NCBI GenBank assembly: GCA_025351345.1 | Contig: JANXWB010000005.1 | Location: 1-64,000, forward strand | Source: Synechococcales cyanobacterium GL140_1_metabat_312 | Lineage (GTDB): Bacteria; Cyanobacteriota; Cyanobacteriia; Leptolyngbyales; Leptolyngbyaceae | DNA: 64,000 bases | Reading direction: 5' to 3' | In this document: piece by piece, positions 44,517 through 52,584 of the stretch | Layout of the letters: each line of letters starts with the position of its first letter | Position numbering within the stretch: the stretch's first letter is position 1 | Notes under the pieces: model-generated | The model's input: only the letters and a program-made list of their open reading frames with translations | Told to the model about the DNA's origin: nothing | Databases searched by the model: none | Program-made: the position numbers and the translations under genes

Positions 44517-45116
44517 ATGGGAAGAATTAATCGGACAAAATTACTCGATCGTCAGCATGATAGAAGAAATGCCAAGCTCTTTATCATCGCAACAGAAGGT
44601 CGGCACACGGAAAGTCAATACTTTCATACTTTCCATAGTACAAAGATTAAGGTAGAAGTTTTGTCCACAGGAGAAGATTGTAGATCTGCGCCCCAATATG
44701 TTCTCGATCGCCTCAACGAATTCAAGGAAAGGTATGATTTAGGCGCAGAAGATGAGCTTTGGCTAGTTACTGATGTCGATCGTTGGGGCAGAGATAATCT
44801 GAGTTCAGTCTGTCGAGAAGCGAAGCAAAAAGATTATGGTTTAGCCATCAGTAATCCTTGTTTTGAAGTTTGGCTATGCTTGCATTTACAAGATTTAGAT
44901 CCAAACGATAAAACTTCTCAACAATTCAAATCTCGACTCCGTGAAATTTTAGGAAGCTATAACGCAAGTAACTTAGATTTAGAGAAATTTAAACATAAAA
45001 TCAACGAGGCCATGGCGCGATCGAAAAGCTTACATCAAGAATCTCAGCAGCATTGGCCAAATCAAATCGGAACCCATGTCCATCAATTAGTTGAGAGTAT
45101 TCTGAATAATTTATAA
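44517..45116 (+). CDS. RloB-family effector (AbiL/RloAB defence pair)
   Basis: A 199-residue protein of the RloB family. Conserved positions: the ATEGRHTESQYF block (Glu27, Thr31, Glu32), the acidic pair in LVTDVDRWG (Asp86, Asp88) and SNPCFEVWLCLHL (112-124). The early Glu and later D-x-D recall a TOPRIM-like metal site, which would make it a nuclease, but this is inference. It follows the RloA-like ATPase by 12 bases and precedes the second efflux permease by 21 bases. It would be the toxic or nucleic-acid-acting half of the pair. Confidence 0.82.
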   Translation: MGRINRTKLLDRQHDRRNAKLFIIATEGRHTESQYFHTFHSTKIKVEVLSTGEDCRSAPQYVLDRLNEFKERYDLGAEDELWLVTDVDRWGRDNLSSVCREAKQKDYGLAISNPCFEVWLCLHLQDLDPNDKTSQQFKSRLREILGSYNASNLDLEKFKHKINEAMARSKSLHQESQQHWPNQIGTHVHQLVESILNNL

Positions 45117-45137
45117 ATCTGTAATTTCCCCATCTCC

Positions 45138-46262
45138 ATGAACCTTCTCCAAACATTTCTCAATAGCCGTTTCTGGGCACTCGTCCGCAAAGAAATTAAC
45201 CAAATCCTACGCAACAAACAGCTCATTGTCCTGCTCACCTTTCCGCCGACCATTCAACTGCTCCTCTACGGCTTTGCGCTCAATCCCGATGTTCATTATC
45301 TCAAACTTGGCATCGTCGATTATGCCCAAACCGCCGAAAGTCGCGGACTCATCTCCTCCCTCACTGAAAACAACACCTTCACCGCCCAGCAATATCCAAA
45401 AAGTGAAAAAGAACTCGCCTCCCAAGTCGAACTCGGCAAACTCACCGCAGGCATTGTCATTCCACCGGAATTTAGTCGTGATTTGAGTAACGGGAAAACA
45501 ACCAACGTTCAAGTCCTAATCGACGGTGTAGATGCCAATACTGCCGGAATCGCCAGTGGTTACATTGCCCAAATCATTCAACAATACACCCTCCAGAAGT
45601 TCAATCCCGGCTTCAAACTGCCGATCGCCACCCAAGTTTCATTCCTGTACAACCCCGGACTGATCAGCAGTTGGTTCTTTGTTCCTGGTGTGATGGGATT
45701 GGTTCTGACGCTAATTGGGACGATCGTGTCTTCAGTGACCGTCATCCGTGAAAAAGATACAGGAACACTGGAGCAATTGCTGATGACCCCTGCGGCAGAA
45801 TGGGAAATACTAGGTTCTAAAATCATCCCGTTATTTATTCTATTAATGGGTGACGTATTGCTAGCATTAATGCTGGGAATTGTGATTTTTCATCTACCAT
45901 TTCGGGGCAGTTTTCCGCTCTTCATCGGCCTATCCGGATTGTATCTGATTGTCGGAATCAGTGTTGGCACACTCCTCGCAACCCTTTGTCAATCGCAGCA
46001 GCAAGTGGTACTCACAACCTTTTTCACCACCCTTCCCATGGTCCAACTTTCCGGAGCAATCGCACCGATCGAAACCATGCCAACCTTTTTCCAGTCCCTT
46101 TCTTGGTTCAATCCGCTCAGGCATTATATTGCGATCGTTCGAGGTATCATCCTCAAAGGCGTTGGACTAGAATCATTGTGGATGAATGCACTTATGCTGG
46201 CATTGTTTGCTTTTGTGCTATTGGCCGTGAGTATCGATCGTTTTCGTAAACAGTTGAGTTAA
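45138..46262 (+). CDS. ABC-2 permease (YbhR type)
   Basis: The second ABC-2 permease of the pump, 374 residues: N-terminal helix (QLIVLLTFPPTIQLLLYGFA), large periplasmic domain with LKLGIVDYAQTAESRGLISS, and C-terminal membrane domain with VIREKDTGTLEQLLMTPAAE and LPMVQLSGAIAPIETMPTFF. It completes the YbhGFSR-like exporter with the genes at 38567-43005 despite being separated from them by the RloAB pair. Codons and HIP1 sites resemble those of the other pump genes. A short hairpin (AGTCG/CGACT) follows the stop. Confidence 0.93.
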   Translation: MNLLQTFLNSRFWALVRKEINQILRNKQLIVLLTFPPTIQLLLYGFALNPDVHYLKLGIVDYAQTAESRGLISSLTENNTFTAQQYPKSEKELASQVELGKLTAGIVIPPEFSRDLSNGKTTNVQVLIDGVDANTAGIASGYIAQIIQQYTLQKFNPGFKLPIATQVSFLYNPGLISSWFFVPGVMGLVLTLIGTIVSSVTVIREKDTGTLEQLLMTPAAEWEILGSKIIPLFILLMGDVLLALMLGIVIFHLPFRGSFPLFIGLSGLYLIVGISVGTLLATLCQSQQQVVLTTFFTTLPMVQLSGAIAPIETMPTFFQSLSWFNPLRHYIAIVRGIILKGVGLESLWMNALMLALFAFVLLAVSIDRFRKQLS

Positions 46263-46329
46263 AAGATAGTCGTGGTCCTAGCGACTGTAAAGATTTTACA
46301 AATAATTGACTCCACTTACATTAGACGCT

Positions 46330-46600
46330 AAAGGAAATAGTGAGTTGTAATTATATTGAAGAAATCACTGGTCTACAAACTACATTTCTTACTTTTATTC
46401 TTTGTCATCATTCCTCTCTATTCCGCTTCCTCTCTAGATTAAGCTGATTTCAGGCAGTTATTATCCTTTTTTTGACGATTAGATACACGGAGATTATGCA
46501 GGCCACAAGCTGTCTCCATAATCTCATCCGCATAATGATATAAATGATTCCGGAATTTATGAACCACAATCTTACATCGCTTAATTCCGCTGATATAGCA
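46330..46600 (-). mobile_element. IS5-type element, right-end remnant
   Basis: On the minus strand the DNA encodes the C-terminus of a DDE_Tnp_4-like IS5 transposase (GIKRCKIVVHKFRNHLYHYA, then ETACGLHNLRVSNRQKKDN, stop at 46439-46441), followed by a right end that matches the element at 1340-1783 over about 150 bases and ends in AGACGCTAAAGGAAAT, its inverted repeat. The left two thirds are gone and the broken edge meets another insertion sequence. It lies directly behind the efflux operon. Confidence 0.8.
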
Positions 46601-46684
46601 TTACGAGGCCATGTTAAGACTAGAATTAGGATAGAACCCATTCGATATTTTAGTGTAGGGTAAAAAAATGTAATAAACACTCCT

Positions 46685-47549
46685 ATGGTCTATTCCAGCA
46701 GTCCAACCGATAAAGAATGGGAACTCCTTGAGCCACTTCTGTCGGAAGTGTTGCCCCCTAAAAAGCAAACAAGACCTCCGGCTTGGAGCAAACGAGAACT
46801 TCTAGATGGAGTTTTATACCAGCTGAAAAATGGCTGTAACTGGCAAGACTTACCCAAAAACTTACCGCCCTATTAAACCGTCTATTGGCACTACAAACAA
46901 TGGCGAGCAGCTGGCTCGATTGAAAAACTCATGACGCTTCTTCATGAGGACGTTCGCGAACAGGTTAAAAAAAAGAAAATGGACCACTTTAATGATCGTT
47001 GACTCGCAAGCTGTCAAAAATAGTTGTAATGCGAGTATTGAATCGAAAGGCTTTTGTCGATACAAGGCAACCAATGGGATTAAAAGGCACCTAGCGGTTG
47101 ATACGCTTGGGTTTCCATTCTTTACTCATTGCACTCCAGCAGATCTATCTGATGACGTTGGACTGCTAGAAATGGTTGGGAATAATATTGAATATTTCAA
47201 ATCAAAGCCTATCAATATTCCAAAGATTACAACGTTGTTAGACCGTGGATACCCTATTGATTCTTTGGTAAAAGGACTACAGAAAGTGTATCCTCAAATC
47301 ATGAAAAAAATCAGATTTCAGCTATCGAAGAAGCCATCAAAACAGGAGAAAAAAGAACAGGGAAAGTCAGGATTTATCCCAGTAATTGCCCGTTAGGTGG
47401 TTGAACGGTCGAATGCATGGATGGAACGCTGTAAGATATTAGTGAAGAACCATGAAAGAACATTAGGAAATGCGACGACAAAAATGAATCTCTGTTTTGT
47501 TAGGCTAATGATAAAGCGGCTTTTAGTCTCTCATCTAGATGTCAAATAG
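46685..47549 (+). pseudogene. IS5-family transposase with three inactivating mutations
   Basis: An almost complete IS5-family (IS427/IS1031-like) transposase: MVYSSSPTDKEWELLEPLLS at the start, GCNWQDLPKNLPPY, TLMIVDSQAVKNSCNAS with the first catalytic Asp, ITTLLDRGYPIDSLVKGL, and ERSNAWMERCKILVKNHERT near the end. It is broken by an in-frame TAA at about 46874-46876, a one-base shift in an A-rich run near 46970-46980 and a TAG replacing the Trp codon of RWVVERSN near 47395. It is a different element from the one at 46330-46600. Confidence 0.85.
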
Positions 47550-47587
47550 CTTCTATACTAAAAACATTCTGTTTATTACTCAGCACC

Positions 47588-47680
47588 ATGGATTTTAGTG
47601 TTCTCTCCCCGGATTTCAAAAAACAGGTTGAACAACAGCTCAGTCGTTTACAAAAAGAACGGGTAGTCCTAAGTAAGTAA
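47588..47680 (+). pseudogene. Short reading frame cut by IS1
   Basis: ATG 47588 opens MDFSVLSPDFKKQVEQQL and then SRLQKER before running into the IS1 end at 47662; the frame ends six codons inside the IS. It may be the front of a helical protein gene interrupted by IS1. Sequence to the right of IS1 does not visibly continue it, so a deletion must also have occurred. Identity unknown. Confidence 0.35.
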
Positions 47681-48438
47681 GGATAAGTTGTAGTAGTGAA
47701 TGAAGTACCAGATTGCACCGACGTGATTCTCCACTTTTTTGGAAAATGATAGGGTCTTGCGAACCAGTCTTGAAACCCGTTGCCGTAGGGTGCAGTTAAA
47801 CCGTTCAATGTAGCTAGTTTTGCCACTTTCTTTGCCGACACTTTGATGCCGCTTGCTGGGAAAAACCTGATCATAAGCGGACCAGAAATCGGTATAGGAG
47901 ACGGCACACTGTCGATACAGAGCGGACACATCCCACAATCCTTGTGCGCCCTCACGGCTACGAGCACCAACGTACAGTCCAACAATTTCTCATGTTGCCA
48001 CATCTAAGGCCAGCCAAATCCACTGCTTATTCCCTTTATTGCCCACAAAGGACCACATCTCGTCACACTGAATCGTCACACGCCCTTTTTTTTACCGACA
48101 TCTCGACCTGTTGAGGTACTGCCTTATATTTGGCATTGACATAGCTTTGTAGCCAAGGCTCTGAAACACCGACGACTCATGCGATTCCAGCTAAAGGAAT
48201 CTTCTCCAATAACAATTTGTCGATGAAGGTTTTAGTCTCCTGAGCAATGGGTTTATTCTGCGGGTCTGCGACAAACTGTCGGCCACATTCGCGGCGCTTA
48301 AAGTTCTGCTTGCCGTTGTGAATTTTGCCATTTTTGACGGTATGAGTTGAGTTACAAGCAGGGCAGGTAAGTTGAGGAATCGACATCTTTCAATTAGGGT
48401 AACTTCATCTTTCCTATCCTTATATCTTTAGGACTACC
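47662..48438 (-). mobile_element. IS1-family insertion sequence, inactive
   Basis: A 777-bp element bounded by inverted repeats (GGTAGTCCTAA at 47662-47672 and its complement at 48428-48438). It encodes InsA at 48386-48177 (zinc-finger-like TCPACNSTHTVKNG; FKRRECGRQF) and InsB (VNAKYKAVPQQVEMSVKKK, FWSAYDQVFPSKRHQSVGKE, SYIERFNCTLRQRVSRLVRK). An eight-A run marks the usual IS1 frameshift site. Two TGA codons where CGA is expected (GIA-stop-VVGVSEP and LDVAT-stop-EIVG) inactivate it. No target duplication is evident, so the flanks have changed since insertion. Confidence 0.88.
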
Positions 48439-48548
48439 GATTTTTCTAAACTGCATCGCCTTAGTAGATTCTCATTAATCAATTAGGATTGCTATAATTA
48501 GTGTTAACAGCTGTGGTGGAAATATAGAATGCTTCGGTTAGAAAAAGT

Positions 48549-50690
48549 TTATTTAGGTTTAATTAGCGGAATTTCAATCCTAAATTCAGTTCCCTTACCT
48601 AACTCTGAAAAACATTGCAAAGTTCCTTTATGCTTCTCGACAATAATCTGATAGCTAATCGCTAAGCCTAAGCCTGTACCTTGACCGACGGGCTTGGTTG
48701 TGAAAAAAGGATCGAATAATCGCTTCTGGATATCTGGGGTGATGCCCATACCATTATCTGTGATCGCAATGACTACCCGATCGCCCACTAATTCTGTCTT
48801 AATCCGAATCGTCGGATTTATAGCAGTTTTTGGCAAAGCATCAATTGCGTTGCTCAAAATATTTATAAATACCTGATTAAGTTGTCCCGCAAAGCATTCC
48901 ACTAAAGGTAATTCATCATATTCTTTAATAATCTCTACGTTGAGATCACCTGTTTTCCCTTTCAATTTGTATTGCAAAATCAAAATTGTGTTCTCTAAAC
49001 CCTCATGAATATCCACAGGTTTGTGTTCAGCTTCATCTAGACGCGAAAAATTGCGTAAGGAATGCACAATTTTGGTAATTCTATCTGTTCCTACTTGCAT
49101 TGATTTCAAGAGTTTAGGCAAATCGATCAAAATAAATTCTAGATCGATTTCTTGAGACTTTTGATCAATCTCCAGATGAGATTGTGAATGATGATGTCGG
49201 TATAAATTTAAGAGGTCAATGATGTTAGTAATGTATTCCAAAGCATGGTTAACATTGCCGTGAATGAAACTAACTGGATTATTGATTTCATGGGCAATGC
49301 CAGCCACTAGCTGTCCCAGACTTGACATCTTCTCAGTTTGAATCAATTGCGCTTGGGTTTGCTGTAACTTCCGCAATGTATTTTTGAGATTTAAAGTTTT
49401 TTCCTTAAGGCTTGCCTCCGATTTATGCAGAGCTGATTCTGCTAATTTACGATTAGTAATATCACTGTGAGAACCTGCCATTTGGTAGGGAGTACCATGG
49501 ACATCACGCAATAATATTCCCCGTGACAAAATCCAGAGATAAGAACCATCTTTATGGCGAAGACGATACTCTTTAGTATATTCAGAAATATTTCCCTGCA
49601 AATAATTATAGATATTTACTTTTACTTGGTCTAGGTCATCGGGATGAACGCGCTGTTCCCATTCCTGACAATGGTTAGTGATTTCATGCTCTGCATAGCC
49701 CAGCATTTGCTTCCAACGAGTCGAGAAGAACATCTCATTGGTTTCAATGTTCCAATCCCATAGACCATCGTCAGATCCTTTAATTGCCAAGTCGAAATTA
49801 ATATGATTTTTTCCAGCATAGGCTCCTAAATTTAGTTCTTTTTGGCATTCATGGACTGGACCATAATTGAGTGGAACTGTCCAACCCTGTGAAAGAGCCG
49901 CCAGAGCCGCATTAGGATCAAGTAGCGATATTTGTAGTAAAGCGATCGCGATTCGTTCTACCAGATTTTGTTCAACTTGACGGCTCGCAGCAAAAGCCCA
50001 TTCTGGATAGAGCCTTGTACTCAGAGCAAAGGGAAACTCTCTGACATATTGGGTTTGTTGATTGATAATCTCAAACTCCTCTAAGTTGATTTTACCTTCG
50101 GCGGCCATCCGTTCTAGGACATCCGTCCGAATTGTGGCAGCATCAACTAATCCATCTCTCACGGCATAAACCACAGCATCATGAGTTCCCATAAACTGAA
50201 GCGAGAGAAAGTCACGATAGGGATTTATCCCTGCGGCTTTGATTTCACGCCAAGCAGCCTGCCATGCCCCTAACGAATGTTCATTGGTTCCTGCAAATTT
50301 TTTGCCGACTAGATCCCGTAAGTTTTGGATATCGTGGCGATCGCTTCTCCGCAAAATCACCCCACCAAATAGGGTGTAGGCTTTATCCATCCTCAGATTT
50401 TTTAGGGTGGCTAGTCGATTGAATTGATATAGTGTCTCCAGCTCGACATACACACTAGAGTCAGTCACTACAAAATCAAGTTTGTTTATAGCAGCTTCAA
50501 TATAAATTTGTTCAAAGCTTAAAGGCGTAACTTTAAAAGTATATTCAGGCAACTGATTATTTAAGTATTGAGCAGTTGGCTCCCACATTTGCAACGCCTG
50601 ACTTATCCCCCGGTAGGCTAAAACTCCAATTTGCAAAACTTTTGTCTTCAATGAAATTTGGACTTGCTTCTGGGTTAGGAGTTGGCTCAT
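48549..50690 (-). CDS. Sensor histidine kinase with PhnD-like binding domain and PAS
   Basis: A 713-residue kinase. Residues 15-270 are a PhnD/SsuA-type periplasmic-binding fold (VLQIGVLAYRGISQALQMWE, FAGTNEHSLGAWQAAWREIK) of the kind that binds phosphonates or phosphite. A PAS domain with PAC motif follows (DDGLWDWNIETNEMFFSTRW near 305; YRLRHKDGSYLWILSRG near 370), then a coiled coil, the H-box LVAGIAHEINNPVSFIHGN (near 465) and a HATPase with DNGMGITPDIQKRLFDPFF. No signal peptide or membrane helix is present, so the binding domain is probably cytoplasmic and senses an internal ligand. No response regulator is adjacent. Confidence 0.9.
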   Translation of the reverse strand: MSQLLTQKQVQISLKTKVLQIGVLAYRGISQALQMWEPTAQYLNNQLPEYTFKVTPLSFEQIYIEAAINKLDFVVTDSSVYVELETLYQFNRLATLKNLRMDKAYTLFGGVILRRSDRHDIQNLRDLVGKKFAGTNEHSLGAWQAAWREIKAAGINPYRDFLSLQFMGTHDAVVYAVRDGLVDAATIRTDVLERMAAEGKINLEEFEIINQQTQYVREFPFALSTRLYPEWAFAASRQVEQNLVERIAIALLQISLLDPNAALAALSQGWTVPLNYGPVHECQKELNLGAYAGKNHINFDLAIKGSDDGLWDWNIETNEMFFSTRWKQMLGYAEHEITNHCQEWEQRVHPDDLDQVKVNIYNYLQGNISEYTKEYRLRHKDGSYLWILSRGILLRDVHGTPYQMAGSHSDITNRKLAESALHKSEASLKEKTLNLKNTLRKLQQTQAQLIQTEKMSSLGQLVAGIAHEINNPVSFIHGNVNHALEYITNIIDLLNLYRHHHSQSHLEIDQKSQEIDLEFILIDLPKLLKSMQVGTDRITKIVHSLRNFSRLDEAEHKPVDIHEGLENTILILQYKLKGKTGDLNVEIIKEYDELPLVECFAGQLNQVFINILSNAIDALPKTAINPTIRIKTELVGDRVVIAITDNGMGITPDIQKRLFDPFFTTKPVGQGTGLGLAISYQIIVEKHKGTLQCFSELGKGTEFRIEIPLIKPK

Positions 50691-51515
50691 TATTAATTGC
50701 GGTATTTGGGTAGGGATTCAGTATCTTACATAATACAATTACTTTCCATTGAGAATAAATAAAAATCAGAGTGTTTTATTAGAGCATTTTAGGAACATCA
50801 AGAGTCCCTTAGAGATTGTTCCTACATGAGTTACTGAATTTGTGACAACTGTGGTGGAGCGAAATAAAAATGGTGATACACCTAAACGCGATCGCCTTCA
50901 CGAGAATGGACTACTCAAAACAGCAACTCCTAACCTGTATGAAGATTAGGGGTTGCCTTGGCATGAAGTACTTAGAGCGAGCTATGAACTTGCCAGAATT
51001 GATAGTGCGATCGCCCATATATATTTCTATTGTCTAGACTTAAGAATTCCCCTTATATTTGGTTCTCCTATATATTTGCTTCTATTGAGCAGAAGGAAAA
51101 TTTCTATACTAAAACAATCAACAATAATTAGTTTGGTGCAATCCTCTCAATCCTCTAGCGGCAGAACGAGGTAAGTTATCGATCGTAGCGACATAGCAAT
51201 TCATCTTGCCAGAATGTTGTGGTTTGAAACCGATCGTCTTCAAGTTAATGATCCTATAGCATCTTAGCTTCAGACCTATAAAACAGCAGGTCAACAAAAG
51301 ATTCTTCTCTACCACGATCAATCGATATTAGCGGTCGATCAATTCCACACCACGGTCCAATAGAAAGTCTCGGGTGTGAATCACCAAAGCAAATTCCAAA
51401 ACCTGTTCTTGCGTATTGTCGGCCAGAGTCAAAAATTCTAGATTATGGGGATCACAAGTTGCTGCGCTAGATCAGACTAGATTGCGGGGAGTTTAGCGAG
51501 CTAAAGATAAATTTA
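50691..51515. other. Long non-coding or decayed region upstream of parAB
   Basis: About 825 bases with no intact gene. Two hairpins stand out: TAGGAACA/TGTTCCTA around 50789-50824, and an 11-pair stem GCAACTCCTAA/TTAGGGGTTGC at 50922-50956. On the minus strand, from about 51475 to 51330, the frame CDPHNLEFLTLADNTQEQVL then EFALVIHTRDFLLDRGVELI reads like protein and ends at TAA; it resumes as YRLIVVEKN. This may be a decayed gene of unknown family. Confidence 0.4.
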
Positions 51516-51547
51516 AGGCTTGTGTAGTAACGTTAGTACACAAGCCT
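51516..51547. promoter_or_regulatory. Candidate parS/operator palindrome 1
   Basis: A 32-bp palindrome with one mismatched pair: AGGCTTGTGTAGTAAC, then the reverse complement with a single change. It shares the core TGTGTAGTAACGTTA with a second palindrome 142 bases downstream. Located upstream of parA, it is a candidate ParB binding site (centromere) or autoregulatory operator. Confidence 0.65.
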
Positions 51548-51662
51548 AGGATAAAAATTTTAATATTTTTTGCACTCTCGAATTTCTATAAAATATTTAT
51601 CAATTAACTCTCGTGTGGGACTCTTTAGGCAATCGACTCCAAGCTGTATTTAAGCTTCAACT

Positions 51663-51684
51663 TGTGTAGTAACGTTACTACACA
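51663..51684. promoter_or_regulatory. Candidate parS/operator palindrome 2
   Basis: A perfect 22-bp palindrome whose left half is TGTGTAGTAAC. It lies 37 bases before the parA start codon and repeats the core of the upstream palindrome, including the CTTG preceding it. Binding here by ParB or ParA would repress the operon. Confidence 0.65.
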
Positions 51685-51720
51685 TTCGATTATGAGATTT
51701 TCTCTACAAATTTTAGAAGA

Positions 51721-52584
51721 ATGACAAAAACAGGACGCTCTCAAATTCGGTTGATGATTGCCAGTAATGCAGGTGGATCTGGTAAGACAACAACAGCAGT
51801 TCATTTAGCCTATGGTCTTGGAAAAGCAGGCTATCGAGTCACATTGATTGAACTTGACCATAATGGATCTCTCAGCACTTTTACAGGACTTCCACCGACA
51901 CCGGACGCTGAAGATACGCTGCTCAAGGTTTGGAAATCCGACTTTAAGGGACAGTACCCTCTTCAGTCGATCTGGGCTGATCATGTTGAAGGTGTGGATG
52001 CCATTCAAGGTGGGAAGCCCTTGCAAACCATGATTCGAGAGATTCCCAGTCGAGGTCGAGGCTTCTATATCCTGCAAGATCGTTTATTAGAGGACTATCC
52101 TCTCGATTCAGATGTCATTATTTTTGATACTCCAGCTACATTGGAGCCGATCGGAGTGATGGCTCTAGTTGCAAGCACTCATGTTCTGTGTCCTATTAAG
52201 CCCGAGCAGAAAGATGCTGAAATGCTCTTTGGGTTATTGGAATGGTATTACTCAACAATCAGTGAATTTAAGCTGCGTCCTAAGCCAGAGATTATCGGAT
52301 TTGTGCCCCCTAGAGTTGATCCAAAAAAGGCAACACATCGAAAAATTTTAGGGATTGATGAAAAAGGAATTCCCTTAGACGGAATAGATGTGAGTGATAC
52401 TCTCCCTGCGTTAATTCAAGAAGCCGGGATTCATTGCTTTCCGATCGTTAGAGATTCTAATTATTATCTGACGGCCACCACTGCTCGGCTTCCTCTTCCG
52501 TTATTTCGTCCAAGTGCATCAGGTGCTCAGGATTATGACCCGATTGTTGAAGCTGTTATTAATTTAATTAAAGGTGAATTCTAA
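51721..52584 (+). CDS. parA: ParA-like partition ATPase with altered Walker A
   Basis: A 287-residue MinD/ParA-type ATPase. The P-loop reads NAGGSGKTTTAVHLA (residues 16-30); the signature lysine that normally precedes GG (KGGxGKT) is replaced by Ala, and the second motif reads LIELDHNGSLS instead of DxDPQG. Walker B-like VIIFDTPATLEP is present near 138. These changes could alter dimerisation-dependent ATP hydrolysis. ATG 51721 follows a weak AGAAGA site. The TAA stop overlaps the ATG of parB, so the two are coupled. It is a plasmid-type partition system found here among chromosomal genes. Confidence 0.85.
   Translation: MTKTGRSQIRLMIASNAGGSGKTTTAVHLAYGLGKAGYRVTLIELDHNGSLSTFTGLPPTPDAEDTLLKVWKSDFKGQYPLQSIWADHVEGVDAIQGGKPLQTMIREIPSRGRGFYILQDRLLEDYPLDSDVIIFDTPATLEPIGVMALVASTHVLCPIKPEQKDAEMLFGLLEWYYSTISEFKLRPKPEIIGFVPPRVDPKKATHRKILGIDEKGIPLDGIDVSDTLPALIQEAGIHCFPIVRDSNYYLTATTARLPLPLFRPSASGAQDYDPIVEAVINLIKGEF

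Noticed and set aside
47542-48003. 153-codon minus-strand reading frame across the IS1
   Set aside because: It is an off-frame reading; the frame beside it (47938-47669) encodes recognisable IS1 InsB.
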